A stretch of DNA of 54,780 nucleotides from NCBI GenBank assembly GCA_902618945.1, contig CACNCK010000003.1:88252-143031 (forward strand), in the 5' to 3' direction. This document shows positions 26,647 to 36,231 of this stretch, piece by piece. This DNA is from an uncultured SAR86 cluster bacterium. GTDB lineage: Bacteria; Pseudomonadota; Gammaproteobacteria; Magnimaribacterales; Magnimaribacteraceae. Position numbers and translations under genes: made by a program. The notes beneath the pieces are model-generated. The model was given only the letters and a program-made list of their open reading frames with translations, did not search any database and had not been told where the DNA came from. Each line of letters begins with the position of its first letter. Position 1 is the first letter of the stretch.

Positions 26647-27666
26647 TTGCCTAATAAAAAATTCATAAATGCTATAGAGAGAAAGCCACAGGCCTGTCCT
26701 CCTATATGGCTAATGCGTCAAGCAGGCAGATATCATGCTCACTACCAAAACTTAAAAAAGGACCACACTTTCGAGGAACTCTGTAAAAAACCAAAACTTG
26801 CTGCTGAAACTGCTATGGGTCCTATTAACGAATTTGATTTTGACGTTGCAATTCTATTTAGCGATATATTATTTCCCCTTGAAGCGCTCGGTATGGACTT
26901 ATCTTATAACCCAGGACCTCAATTTGGCCTTCACTTAAACGAGGATAATGCTGAAAGCTTAATCATTAATCAGAATCCTATAAACTTTATGGAATTTCAA
27001 GGTGAAGCAATAGAAAGAACTATCGAGAGACTGCCCAATGAAAAATCATTAATAGGCTTTGTTGGCGGACCTTGGACTTTGATAGCTTATGCATGCAATA
27101 TCAGTAAAGAGTTAAGAAATATTCATTTGAATAATTTTCAAATAGGACTTCTAGATAATGTGATTCTTCCGCTTCTAAAAGAAAATGTGGAATTGCAATT
27201 AAATGCTGGAGCCGAAGTTGTCATGATCTTTGATTCCACTGCTCATCAGCTCGCAGAAGAAGATTTAAATATTTACCTAGGCAAGACTTTTAATATGTTA
27301 GTCAAAGAATTTCCTAGTAGGGTTGGCTACTATGCCAAAGACGGGGTTAACTACGAAACTATAATTGCGAATCAAGATGAACCTCAAATACTCCTAGCTG
27401 GAATGGGTATAGACTCTAATGTTGATCTAAGAGATTACTTTAAAAAAACTTCAAATGGATTTGTACAAGGTAATTTTAGTGAGCACTTCTTAACCCTTCC
27501 CCATGATCAATTTTTGACAAAATTAGATATTTTCATAGAACAAATGTCAGTGCTATCACCAGAAGAAAGATCGGGTTGGGTTTGTGGACTAGGCCATGGA
27601 GTTCTGAAAACAACGCCTCAGGAAAATGTCAAAGAATTTGTACAGAGAATTAGGGCATCCTTTTAA
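26647..27666 (+). CDS. hemE: Uroporphyrinogen decarboxylase
   Basis: Removes four carboxylates from uroporphyrinogen III to give coproporphyrinogen III. 339 residues. Signatures: PPIWLMRQAGRYHAHYQ near residue 18 with the substrate-binding Arg residues, DVAILFSDILFPLEALGM (FSDI) near residue 68, GFVGGPWTLIAYA near residue 138, and the C-terminal GLGHGVLKTTPQENV. The start is TTG 26647; no ATG precedes the conserved N-terminus. Tight spacing with hemB and hemF implies one transcript. Confidence 0.95.
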   Translation: MPNKKFINAIERKPQACPPIWLMRQAGRYHAHYQNLKKDHTFEELCKKPKLAAETAMGPINEFDFDVAILFSDILFPLEALGMDLSYNPGPQFGLHLNEDNAESLIINQNPINFMEFQGEAIERTIERLPNEKSLIGFVGGPWTLIAYACNISKELRNIHLNNFQIGLLDNVILPLLKENVELQLNAGAEVVMIFDSTAHQLAEEDLNIYLGKTFNMLVKEFPSRVGYYAKDGVNYETIIANQDEPQILLAGMGIDSNVDLRDYFKKTSNGFVQGNFSEHFLTLPHDQFLTKLDIFIEQMSVLSPEERSGWVCGLGHGVLKTTPQENVKEFVQRIRASF

Positions 27667-27669
27667 AGA

Positions 27670-28482
27670 ATGGATATTGAAGAAAAAAAATCCTTAACTT
27701 CGTCTTGGTTTAGAGAGCTGAGAGATATGTTCTGTGAAGAATTTGTAGATATAGATGGCGGGAGTTTTGAACGAAAAAATTGGGACCATAAATTTGAAGG
27801 AGGCGGAGAGATGAGCCTCATGAAAGGTGAAGTCTTCGAAAAGGTTGGAGTAAATATATCTACGGTATCCGGAAAATTTGACAATGATTTTAAATCTGAA
27901 GTCAAGGGTACAGAGGAAGCACCTAACTACTGGGCAAGTGGTATCAGTCTTGTGGCACACATGCAATCGCCCAAAGTACCGGCATTTCACTTTAATACCA
28001 GATATATAGTTACTGGAGATTCCTGGTTTGGAGGTGGAGGAGATCTAACTCCAACAATTAAAAAAGAGGACGAAATTAAGTTCTTTCACAAATGTATGAA
28101 GGAAGCCTGTGATTCGGCTGATCCAGATTATTACGAGAGATATAAAAAGGCTTGTGATGAATATTTCTATCTACCGCACAGGTCAGAAGCCAGAGGTGAA
28201 GGTGGGATATTTATTGATCATTTAAAAACAGAAGATTGGAATAAAGATTTTAGTTTTATAAAAGAAGTAGGTTTATCCACCTTAAAAGCAATTACAACAA
28301 TTATCAGAAACCTTAAGGATGAGGAATGGACGGAACAGGAAAAAGAGCAGCAACTTATCAAAAGAGGTCGTTATGTTGAGTTTAATTTGCTTTGGGATAG
28401 AGGAACTGCATTTGGCATAAAAACTGGGGGCAATTCGGATGCTATATTGATGTCTATGCCGCCTACTGCCAAATGGGATTAG
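27670..28482 (+). CDS. hemF: Oxygen-dependent coproporphyrinogen-III oxidase
   Basis: Converts coproporphyrinogen III to protoporphyrinogen IX with O2. 270 residues, slightly shorter than E. coli HemF. Family blocks: GGGEMSLMKGEVFEKVGVNIS (in part), VPAFHFNTRYIV, WFGGGGDLTPT, a YLPHRSEARGEGGIFID block, and the C-terminal GRYVEFNLLWDRGTAFGIKTGG (in part) and LMSMPP. Its presence implies aerobic heme synthesis. ATG 27670 starts 3 bases after hemE stops and hemJ follows directly. Confidence 0.95.
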   Translation: MDIEEKKSLTSSWFRELRDMFCEEFVDIDGGSFERKNWDHKFEGGGEMSLMKGEVFEKVGVNISTVSGKFDNDFKSEVKGTEEAPNYWASGISLVAHMQSPKVPAFHFNTRYIVTGDSWFGGGGDLTPTIKKEDEIKFFHKCMKEACDSADPDYYERYKKACDEYFYLPHRSEARGEGGIFIDHLKTEDWNKDFSFIKEVGLSTLKAITTIIRNLKDEEWTEQEKEQQLIKRGRYVEFNLLWDRGTAFGIKTGGNSDAILMSMPPTAKWD

Positions 28483-28908
28483 ATGAATACCTACTTAATT
28501 TTTAAGACCATTCATATAATCTCGGTAATTACCTGGATGGCTGCCCTATTCTATCTTCCAAGACTATTTGTATATCACTCCACCAAAGAAATAGGCTCAG
28601 ATGCTTCCGAGACATTTAAAGTAATGGAGTCTAAGTTACTAAAAATCATTGCGAATCCATCTCTCATTCTGGTTTGGATCTCAGGTCTAGCCCTTCTGAG
28701 CTACAAAGGTTTAGAAATTTGGCTGGTTCTAAAAATGTTTCTTGTCATGGGCATGACTCTTTTTCACTTTTATCTTAATTTTCTCAGGGTAAGTTTTGAA
28801 GCCGATTCCAACACAAAATCAGAAAAGTTTTTTAGGGTTATAAATGAAATACCGACGATACTGTTACTGATAATAGTAATACTGGTTGTCTTTCAACCCA
28901 GATTTTAA
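28483..28908 (+). CDS. hemJ: Protoporphyrinogen IX oxidase HemJ
   Basis: 141 residues, a four-helix inner-membrane protein. The HemJ pattern is clear: the first helix FKTIHIISVITWMAALFYLPRLF (in part) with its conserved histidine, a KMFLVMGMTLFH helix, and the terminal INEIPTILLLIIVILVVFQP. HemJ is the heme-b-dependent protoporphyrinogen oxidase that replaces HemG and HemY in many proteobacteria. ATG 28483 follows the hemF stop with no gap. It ends the heme operon; only a ferrochelatase gene is missing here. Confidence 0.9.
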   Translation: MNTYLIFKTIHIISVITWMAALFYLPRLFVYHSTKEIGSDASETFKVMESKLLKIIANPSLILVWISGLALLSYKGLEIWLVLKMFLVMGMTLFHFYLNFLRVSFEADSNTKSEKFFRVINEIPTILLLIIVILVVFQPRF

Positions 28909-29019
28909 AACTCTACAACCTCTCCAGGCGTTAAAACTCGAAAGAATTCTTCAGATAAACCTAGTTATTTAAGGGATTGCTTCTAATGATTATGAATTAT
29001 TAACCAAAAGAAATTTGCG

Positions 29020-30003
29020 TTATCTCGATAAAGCTGTATCTATTGCACTAATTTGATCCTGGTCGAGCTCTCCGAGTGATTCTGCTTGTATGCATTCTAA
29101 AAGCTCCTCCCTATTTTTTACACCTAATATTACAGACGATACTTTTTCGGCGCTAAGAGCATATCGGTGTGCAAGAATGGATGGATTTATATTCCATTCG
29201 GAAGCTAACTTTCTGAAAGGTTCGGCTTTATCATAATCCTCAAAATCTTTTATATCAAAGCCCGATGGGTGAGGTTCTCTGTCCATTTCTAAAGTTAATG
29301 CCCCAGCTTGAACCGCTCTAATTCCAAGTATCGGTACTCCAACTTTCTGACTTTCAGTGAGAATTTTTTGAGGATCAAAATCTTGATCAACATATCCTAT
29401 GGCACCTGCTGAATTCAAGGGATTAACAACACACTGAACAGCTTCAGGTTGAATATCATGATTTAAGACCTCGAGTATTGCTTGAGTTTGACCTAATCCG
29501 CCTATACCCCAGCTACCAATCTTTCCTTCATCTTTTAATCTTTCAAAGGCTGGTATAACTGCATTGTAATAACAAGAAAGTGATGTTGTATTAGTCTCTC
29601 TATATTCATTAAGTGTGTGTAGCTGGAAATCATCTTGTCGTAACTGTGAATGCAGTAAGAAAAGATCAACCCTTTCCATATTGAGATTATCAAGGCTCTT
29701 ATTGAGAGATGAAATTAAGCGCTCATAAACTTCATCATCTGGCAATGTTCCCAATCTACATTTTGTAGTAATTTTTACATCTCCTAAATCTTTCCCTTTA
29801 AAAACTTCACCAACAACTCTCTCGGCCTCTCCTTTTCCGTACATTGGTGCAACATCGAGGTGAGTTATACCCTTTTCAATGGCAAGATTTACTGTCGCAA
29901 CTGCTTCCTCTCTAGATGTTTCACCCCAGACCTGTCCAAGGCCTCCACCACCTAGGGTTAAAGCGCTTATATTTTCAAATGGCTTAAAACTTCTTTTTTT
30001 CAT
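29020..30003 (-). CDS. Aldo/keto reductase
   Basis: 327 residues from ATG 30003 (a TTG at 30021 would add six residues and cannot be excluded). TIM-barrel aldo/keto reductase with the catalytic tetrad in order: Asp and Tyr in HLDVAPMYGKGEAE, Lys in KITTKCRLG and His in LFLLHSQ. The C-terminal VSSVILGVKNREELLECI is the NADP-binding end typical of the YghZ/L-fucose-dehydrogenase-like group. The substrate is unknown. Divergent from the phytanoyl-CoA dioxygenase pair. Confidence 0.87.
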   Translation of the reverse strand: MKKRSFKPFENISALTLGGGGLGQVWGETSREEAVATVNLAIEKGITHLDVAPMYGKGEAERVVGEVFKGKDLGDVKITTKCRLGTLPDDEVYERLISSLNKSLDNLNMERVDLFLLHSQLRQDDFQLHTLNEYRETNTTSLSCYYNAVIPAFERLKDEGKIGSWGIGGLGQTQAILEVLNHDIQPEAVQCVVNPLNSAGAIGYVDQDFDPQKILTESQKVGVPILGIRAVQAGALTLEMDREPHPSGFDIKDFEDYDKAEPFRKLASEWNINPSILAHRYALSAEKVSSVILGVKNREELLECIQAESLGELDQDQISAIDTALSR

Positions 30004-30091
30004 GTAATAATTTAAATTCAAAAATATTATAACGGAACGCTCATTCTGAATATTGAAGAAAACAATTTTTTCATGCTACCATCATGTTTCT

Positions 30092-31075
30092 ATGATTTTA
30101 GAAGATGGTGCAAAACACACAAAAGATTTAAATCAAGCTAAGCTAGACTTAGATAAATTTGGTTATTGTTTAATACCAGATGTTCTAAATGATAATGAAA
30201 TAAGAATTGCTAAAAAACGACTTCTTGAGCAAGCTGAAGCCGAGGAAGAACTAGGTCTTTCTTTTCGAGATGGAGGGGCAGATCAAGAGGTTAAGTTCAA
30301 AGAGGGGCGTGTAGACAAAACTTCATTTACTAAGAGCAACGGAGGGGTGAACCAAAGGCTTTGGATGTTAGCGAATAAGGGTGAATGTTTCAGAGAGATG
30401 GTTACTCACCATCTAGTAGATGAACTTGTCGGTCATATTTTGGGTAATGATTTTATTTTATCCACTCACTCAGCAAATATTGCCAAACCCGGTGGAGTAA
30501 GAATGGGTTTGCATACAGACCAATGGTGGATGCCTCAACCGGTAAGGGCTGGAGAAAGTTATATAAGGCCCTCAGAAATAACAAGAAAGGCTGATGTAAA
30601 TTTTGTTGAGCCTGATGTGTCACTTGGCATATCGCCCCCGGTTGTAGCTAATTGCATGTGGATGCTCTCAGATTTCTCTCCAACGAACGGGGCTACCGAG
30701 GTAGTTGCAGGATCTCATCTAACCGGGGCGCACCCCAATCAAGAGGACCAAAGTATGTATCCCATAAATCAACCTGAGGCAAAGGCAGGCTCTTTAATGG
30801 TTTTTGATGGAAGACTTTGGCATGGTACTGGAGCTAATACTGGCAATACTGACAGACTTGGAGTGTTGACAACTTTCTGCTCGCCTCAGTTTAGACAACA
30901 AGAAAACCAAACACTTGGGCTTGATAGAGATCTTTGGGATTCTTGTTCGGAAAAACTAAAGTCCAGACTTGGATTCAAAGTTTGGAATGCATATGGAAGA
31001 ATTGAAAGCTCTATGGACTATCTTATTGATATTGAACCTGAAAGAATAAAAGAACTAAAACCGACCAAGCAATGA
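30092..31075 (+). CDS. Phytanoyl-CoA dioxygenase-like 2OG-Fe(II) enzyme (copy 1)
   Basis: 327 residues from ATG 30092; a TTG at 30053 would add an unconserved leader and is rejected. PhyH-family fold with DLDKFGYCLIPDVL at the N-terminus, the iron-binding HxD in MGLHTDQWWMP, NGATEVVAGSH, and the distal histidine with the 2OG-binding region in LWHGTGANTGNTDR. Members hydroxylate fatty acyl-CoA or small molecules; the substrate is open. The stop overlaps the next gene by 4 bases. Confidence 0.87.
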   Translation: MILEDGAKHTKDLNQAKLDLDKFGYCLIPDVLNDNEIRIAKKRLLEQAEAEEELGLSFRDGGADQEVKFKEGRVDKTSFTKSNGGVNQRLWMLANKGECFREMVTHHLVDELVGHILGNDFILSTHSANIAKPGGVRMGLHTDQWWMPQPVRAGESYIRPSEITRKADVNFVEPDVSLGISPPVVANCMWMLSDFSPTNGATEVVAGSHLTGAHPNQEDQSMYPINQPEAKAGSLMVFDGRLWHGTGANTGNTDRLGVLTTFCSPQFRQQENQTLGLDRDLWDSCSEKLKSRLGFKVWNAYGRIESSMDYLIDIEPERIKELKPTKQ

Positions 31076-31953
31076 ATCTTGAAACACTAGAGTATCCACC
31101 CTTAACCGAAGATATTGAAGAAGCAAAAAATCACTTAGATAAATATGGTATGGCTTTGATTGCCAACGTATTGAGCTTTGATGAAATTGACGAGATGGAT
31201 AAAAGACTCAACGAGCAGTTCTTAGGTGAGGAAAAATATAAGGTAGGTTCAAAAATTAGAGGTGATGAGGGATTGGGAGTAGAGTCATCTGATGAAGAAA
31301 AAGTAAGTAGATTAGTTTGGAATTTGATAAATAAAGGTGATTGTTTTTTAAAGCTTATAGATCATCCAAAAATACTGCCGCTCATTCAGCATATAATCGG
31401 AGAAAAAGTGTGTCTTTGTTCAATGGGAGCGCATATGAATGGAAGTGGCAACGAGAGAATGGCGCTTCACCAAGATCAATGGCCTTTGGTACCTCATCCT
31501 ATGGACTTTCCTTTTATGGCGAATGTAATGTACTTAATCTCAGATAACTCTCCTGAAAATGGTGGTACTAGGCTCATACCCGGATCACATAAATGGCCAC
31601 TTATAGATTATCGCACTGCAAATGGTGAAGAGATTCAAAAAATGGCTAATTCTCTAACCGCACCGAAAGGTACAGCAATAGTTTGGGAAGGAAGGCTTTG
31701 GCATGGTAATGGTTTAAATAGATCAGGATCCATCAGAAGCAATATCTCGACAGCTTTTTTGCAACCCTGGGTGAAACCGCAAGAAAATCATCAATATAGT
31801 ATCCGAGATGAAGTGCTCGAAAAGATAACTGAAAAGCAAAAACACATATTAGGTTTCAGTTCTTTTGGAACTCTCGGAGGGCATGACGGATCTAGCGTTT
31901 CACCTGCAGAATTTGATCCCAAAAAGGAGTCCATAGGGATACTTAAGCCTTGA
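31072..31953 (+). CDS. Phytanoyl-CoA dioxygenase-like 2OG-Fe(II) enzyme (copy 2)
   Basis: 293 residues, related to the preceding gene along its length: HLDKYGMALIANVLS, the iron motif ALHQDQWPLVPHP, NGGTRLIPGSHKWPL, and LWHGNGLNRSGSIRSNISTAF (in part). All three predicted iron ligands are intact. ATG 31072 overlaps the upstream stop (ATGA), so both enzymes are made together and may act on the same or successive substrates. Convergent with the DedA-like gene two bases away. Confidence 0.87.
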   Translation: MNLETLEYPPLTEDIEEAKNHLDKYGMALIANVLSFDEIDEMDKRLNEQFLGEEKYKVGSKIRGDEGLGVESSDEEKVSRLVWNLINKGDCFLKLIDHPKILPLIQHIIGEKVCLCSMGAHMNGSGNERMALHQDQWPLVPHPMDFPFMANVMYLISDNSPENGGTRLIPGSHKWPLIDYRTANGEEIQKMANSLTAPKGTAIVWEGRLWHGNGLNRSGSIRSNISTAFLQPWVKPQENHQYSIRDEVLEKITEKQKHILGFSSFGTLGGHDGSSVSPAEFDPKKESIGILKP

Positions 31954-31954
31954 T

Positions 31955-32587
31955 CTAATTGCTTAATTTCCTATATAAAAAATAGAGTAAAGCAGGTAAC
32001 AAGGCCGCTCCAAAAAAACCTAAAGTTGATGAACCGCTTGATAGAGCTGCAGCTCCTAATCCAGAAAATACTATAGCCACACCTATATTAGATAAAATCA
32101 TTACATAGAAAAATTTCATAAAGGGCATATTAGTAATTCCGGCAGCAATGGTACTAAGTTCAGCAAATGCAGGAACAGGTCTAGCAATAATTAAGCCCAT
32201 AACATCGATATCTCTAGCCGAATCTTCAGCTTTTTTTAAATCATCAACACCTACTATCTTTTGAGCTAGCGGTCTTGCTGCAAATCTCCCTACTACGTAG
32301 CCAAAAAAAGCCCCTAAATTTAGACCTATCCATACAACAACTGAAGCAAGTGCCCAGCCCAAACTAGCTCCTGCTAAAGTATTTGTTAATCCATTTGGAA
32401 CAGGGAGAAATACATCAGCAGCTAGAGCGAACATAACTACAATCGAAGTATAGGCAGTATTTTCACCTGCCCAAGCTAGCGCTGTTTCTCCATATCTAGA
32501 AAATGGTGTTTCCAAAAAGATTGCTGGAACAACAATGGTAGTAAATAAAACTATAATAAATGTAAGCCATTTAAATAATCTGTTCAT
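31955..32587 (-). CDS. DedA/VTT-domain membrane protein
   Basis: 210 residues with five to six hydrophobic segments. The VTT (SNARE-associated) core is visible: FLPVPNGLTNTLAGASLGW near residue 62, GAFFGYVVGRFAARPLAQKIVG near residue 93 and the ARPVPAFAELSTIAAGITNMPF block near residue 136. Family members act in lipid carrier or phospholipid flipping. The start shares one base with the stop of the upstream symporter gene. Confidence 0.85.
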   Translation of the reverse strand: MNRLFKWLTFIIVLFTTIVVPAIFLETPFSRYGETALAWAGENTAYTSIVVMFALAADVFLPVPNGLTNTLAGASLGWALASVVVWIGLNLGAFFGYVVGRFAARPLAQKIVGVDDLKKAEDSARDIDVMGLIIARPVPAFAELSTIAAGITNMPFMKFFYVMILSNIGVAIVFSGLGAAALSSGSSTLGFFGAALLPALLYFLYRKLSN

Positions 32588-33945
32588 TAAGCTCTTTCTT
32601 GAATCTGCTGTTTTATTGCTGCGTGTTCTTCTTCACCAAACTTAAATTTTTTATATAAAAGAAAAGCTCCTAAACTATAAAAAACTAAAGGTACAAGGCC
32701 ATAGAGGCTAATCAGTGCAATTTTTACTTCCATCGTCTGAGGTTGATTAGGGATAAAACCAGAAAACTGCAGAACAAAGCCAGTTACAAGAAGCATAATC
32801 CCTGTTGCGCTTTTAAATACGAAATTAAGTGCTGCAAAATAAGAACCTTCTTTCCTCTCTCCTGTTAGGTACTCGTCATAATCTATTACATCACCTTTCA
32901 CAGAAGGTCCGATTGCTCCTCCACAGCCTGCAGCCATACCACCTAAAGCTGCACCAATAAACATAACAATCAATCTATCTGTTATAGAGTCCAAAAAAGG
33001 AATAATAAAAATTCCACCGAAAGAGATACCAGTAAAGGCAAGACTAAAAACCCATAATCTTATTTTTCCAAATCTTCTTGATAATGGTATCCAAAGAGGA
33101 ACAGATAAAGCTGACGGAAGCATGTAAGCAAATATAATTAAAGGCGCCCAAGCAGGAGCTTCAACTATATATTGAGTCACATAAAGGGTGAGTACGCCTA
33201 TAACTGCCCCACCTAAATTTTCAATAAATAGAACTATTATTAATATTTTCGCATGTGGGTTTATCCATACATCTCTGAATGCCTTAAATGGATTTTTATT
33301 TACTCGGTTTTGAAATTCAGGATTTTCTTTAAGTTTTGAGACTGCAAAAAATATCATTAGCGACATTGCACCGATGGCATAAAAAGCGAGACTACCAGCC
33401 AATTGTCTAACATCTCCATCAGGATTATTTTCTTCGCTAATCAGCAAACTCATAGAAACTAGTGCAAGAATTGATCCCAACGTAAAACCTATATGTCTTA
33501 CCCCAAATAACCGTGTCCTCTCATGATAATCTTCTGAAAGTTCAGCCCCTAGAGCCATATGAGGTACATTAAGAAGAGTTATTGCGGAATAAAAACTGAG
33601 TATTGCTATCATCATCCACAAATCAAGAGACTGACCTTGCATAGATTCAGGTGGCGAAAAGACTGCTAAAAATCCAAACGAAATTGGGATAAAACTTATT
33701 AACATCCAGGTCCTTCTTCTGCCAAATTTAAATGTGGTCCTGTCGCTCAAATACCCTGCAATGGGATCTGATACGGCATCCCATATCCTAGATATACTAA
33801 AAATGACTCCCATTACAGCTGGAGCAATGAGCAGTACGTCGGTAGAAAATTTCATGACGTATAAGCTCATTAAAAGATACATATAGCCTGCACCCAATCC
33901 CGGCATCCCGTAAGCTATAGTTGTTCCTAATGTTACTTTTCTCAT
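32587..33945 (-). CDS. GPH-family (MelB-like) cation symporter
   Basis: 452 residues, twelve hydrophobic helices. The glycoside-pentoside-hexuronide family signature is clear near residue 53: RIWDAVSDPIAGYLSDRTTFKFGRRR (in part). Other matches are AYGMPGLGAGYMY at the start and VKGDVIDYDEYLTGERKEG in the second half. These proteins usually import sugars or other small solutes with Na+ or H+; the solute is unknown. It lies in a run with a DedA-like protein and an FAD monooxygenase, with no gap of more than a base. Confidence 0.88.
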   Translation of the reverse strand: MRKVTLGTTIAYGMPGLGAGYMYLLMSLYVMKFSTDVLLIAPAVMGVIFSISRIWDAVSDPIAGYLSDRTTFKFGRRRTWMLISFIPISFGFLAVFSPPESMQGQSLDLWMMIAILSFYSAITLLNVPHMALGAELSEDYHERTRLFGVRHIGFTLGSILALVSMSLLISEENNPDGDVRQLAGSLAFYAIGAMSLMIFFAVSKLKENPEFQNRVNKNPFKAFRDVWINPHAKILIIVLFIENLGGAVIGVLTLYVTQYIVEAPAWAPLIIFAYMLPSALSVPLWIPLSRRFGKIRLWVFSLAFTGISFGGIFIIPFLDSITDRLIVMFIGAALGGMAAGCGGAIGPSVKGDVIDYDEYLTGERKEGSYFAALNFVFKSATGIMLLVTGFVLQFSGFIPNQPQTMEVKIALISLYGLVPLVFYSLGAFLLYKKFKFGEEEHAAIKQQIQERA

Positions 33946-35103
33946 TTAAATCTTCTTTAATTCAGAGAGTTCTTTAATAAGATTATATGAATGTAGTTTA
34001 TTCACACTACTGTTCATAATTATTTTTGTAAGTAGGTTTCTTATCTTTGTCAGTATGGGGTTAGAGATATGATTAAATATCCCCTGCAGTTTTGATCTTT
34101 TTTGTATCCATCTACTTCTACTATTTCGTAATCTATCATACTTAAGAACTATGCTGCTTAAATCTTCTTTATCTTTTATTAAAGATGCTAAACAGTAAGC
34201 ATCTTCAACCGCAAGACACCCACCTTGCCCTAGAAAGGGGACCATAGGATGAGCAGCATCTCCTAGAAGCAAGCACTTATCTCGATACAGTTTTTTTGGG
34301 AGAGATCTTTCAAAAATACCCCATTTATATATTTCTTGAGATGAATCAAACATAGAAAGTAATCCTTCGTTCCATCCAGCAAAGCAATCAAGAAATTCAG
34401 ATTTATTACCCTTTATTTTCCAAGACTCTTCAGACCAAATTACATTATGCTCAATAGCAATGAAATTAATAAGATCTCCTCTGCCAGTTGGATAATGTAC
34501 ACAATGACCTCCAGGGCCGTAGTAGACATTGACCTTGTCATTACCTTCGAATTTAGGAAGGTTCTCTATCGAGGTCATGCCTCTCCATGCTACATATTTT
34601 GTAAATTGAGGTTTTTGGTCCTCAAAATAATGCTCTCTTAAAGAAGACTTAATACCATCGCAAATTAGGATTAGATCATAGGTCTTTTTTTCATGATTAG
34701 ATATTGTGATTTCTCCCATAGCAGGATCAATTGACTCAATCTCACTATCGAGGATGATACTTCCACCAAGCTCTTCAAATTTATTGGAGAGTGTTAAAAC
34801 AAGATCTCTTCTATCTAAAGTTATAAAATTTTTATCAAGTGCCTGGAACTTTATTACCTTAGCTTTCTTATAATCACGTATGAAGGAACCCAAAGGATAG
34901 TGACCCTTAGAAGATAAAACTTCCATAAGATCCAGATCTTGCAGCAACAAAGTAGCATTCTTGGAAAGCGTTATACCAGCTCCAAATGCGTCTATAGATT
35001 GCGATCTTTCAAAAATTTCGACTTCTAAGCCAATTTTTTTTAATGCATACCCGGCAGTTAGACCAGATACTCCTGCTCCTATTACTGCAATACTTCTTAA
35101 CAC
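33946..35103 (-). CDS. FAD-dependent aromatic monooxygenase (salicylate-hydroxylase/UbiH-like)
   Basis: 385 residues. N-terminal FAD-binding dinucleotide motif IAVIGAGVSGLTAGYAL (residues 5-21), DRRDLV near residue 97, the DG motif ILICDGIKSSLRE, and the second FAD motif GDAAHPMVPFLGQGGCLAVEDAYCLA (in part) near residue 285. This is the single-component flavin hydroxylase family. The substrate may be an aromatic acid or a ring-containing metabolite. The start ATG 35103 meets the rlmN stop with a one-base overlap. Confidence 0.88.
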   Translation of the reverse strand: MLRSIAVIGAGVSGLTAGYALKKIGLEVEIFERSQSIDAFGAGITLSKNATLLLQDLDLMEVLSSKGHYPLGSFIRDYKKAKVIKFQALDKNFITLDRRDLVLTLSNKFEELGGSIILDSEIESIDPAMGEITISNHEKKTYDLILICDGIKSSLREHYFEDQKPQFTKYVAWRGMTSIENLPKFEGNDKVNVYYGPGGHCVHYPTGRGDLINFIAIEHNVIWSEESWKIKGNKSEFLDCFAGWNEGLLSMFDSSQEIYKWGIFERSLPKKLYRDKCLLLGDAAHPMVPFLGQGGCLAVEDAYCLASLIKDKEDLSSIVLKYDRLRNSRSRWIQKRSKLQGIFNHISNPILTKIRNLLTKIIMNSSVNKLHSYNLIKELSELKKI

Positions 35104-36224
35104 TAGATTGCCTTAGTCTTAATTTGATTCTTTTGCGCTCGTTCTTTTCTGCGCGTCTTATCATTAACTTGTCCAACTAATTGTCCGCAAGCGGCCATGA
35201 TGTCATCACCTCTTGTTGATCTTATGGTCGTCACATAACCCTCACCTTGGAGATATTTTTGAAACCTTTTCACTCTATTTCCTGAGGGTTTTAGATAATC
35301 TGATCCTTCAAAGCCATTAAAAGGAATTAGATTTATTTTGCAGGGTAATTGCCGCAATAACTCTGCTAACTCTTCTGCATGTGCCATTTCATCATTAATA
35401 CCATCAATCAGAATATACTCGATTGTGGTTATTCTTTTATCTTCGCATGAATCAACATAACGCTTCACTGAATCCAGCAGCTCTTGAATGGGATATTTTT
35501 TATTTATAGGAACTAGCTTATTTCTTAGTTCATCATTAGGAGCATGTAAGGATATTGTAAGAGCAACATCACTTACCTTACTTAAGTCATCAATTTTAGG
35601 AACGATACCTGAGGTGCTCAAAGTAACTTTTCTTTTAGATAGACCGTAAGCATGATCATCTATCATCAAATCCATAGCATTTACAACAGGTTCAAAGTTT
35701 AGCAATGGCTCCCCCATTCCCATCATTACAACATTTGTAATATGTCTTGAGTTAGGCTCTCTAGGTAAGCCAAAGGAATTAGCAGCAACCCAAACTTGTC
35801 CTATTATTTCATCTAAGCCTAAATTCCTTGAAAATCCCTGCTTTCCAGTAGCACAAAAGCTGCAATCTACCGCACACCCTACTTGTGATGAAACGCATAA
35901 AGTAGCTCTGTTCTTCTCGGGTATAAGAACCATTTCAATTAAATCTTTTTTTCCAACTTTAATGACCCACTTTTTGGTTCCATCTTTTGATGATTTTTCA
36001 TATAAGACTTCAGGAACCTTTATCTCACAAGTTTCTTCTAGTCTTTGACGCAATGCTTTTGACAGATCGGTCATCTGAGAGATATCTGAAACTCCTCTTT
36101 GATGTATCCATTTAATTATTTGGGTTGCCCTAAACGGCTTTTCCTCAATGGAAACAAAAAAATCCTCTAACTCTCTTCTACTTAAGCCCATAAGGTTAAT
36201 TTTCTTAGAATGATTTTGTTTCAT
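35103..36224 (-). CDS. rlmN: 23S rRNA (A2503-C2) / tRNA (A37-C2) methyltransferase RlmN
   Basis: Radical-SAM dual-specificity RNA methyltransferase, 373 residues. The cluster motif is CAVDCSFCATGKQGFSRNL near residue 119; GMGEPLLN follows at about 172, and the C-terminal catalytic cysteine is in DIMAACGQL. The mono-methyl-transfer cysteine region and the N-terminal GLSRRELEDFF...KPFRATQI accessory domain are in place. It lies 7 bases downstream of the MFS gene. Confidence 0.96.
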   Translation of the reverse strand: MKQNHSKKINLMGLSRRELEDFFVSIEEKPFRATQIIKWIHQRGVSDISQMTDLSKALRQRLEETCEIKVPEVLYEKSSKDGTKKWVIKVGKKDLIEMVLIPEKNRATLCVSSQVGCAVDCSFCATGKQGFSRNLGLDEIIGQVWVAANSFGLPREPNSRHITNVVMMGMGEPLLNFEPVVNAMDLMIDDHAYGLSKRKVTLSTSGIVPKIDDLSKVSDVALTISLHAPNDELRNKLVPINKKYPIQELLDSVKRYVDSCEDKRITTIEYILIDGINDEMAHAEELAELLRQLPCKINLIPFNGFEGSDYLKPSGNRVKRFQKYLQGEGYVTTIRSTRGDDIMAACGQLVGQVNDKTRRKERAQKNQIKTKAI

Positions 36225-36231
36225 GTCTCTT

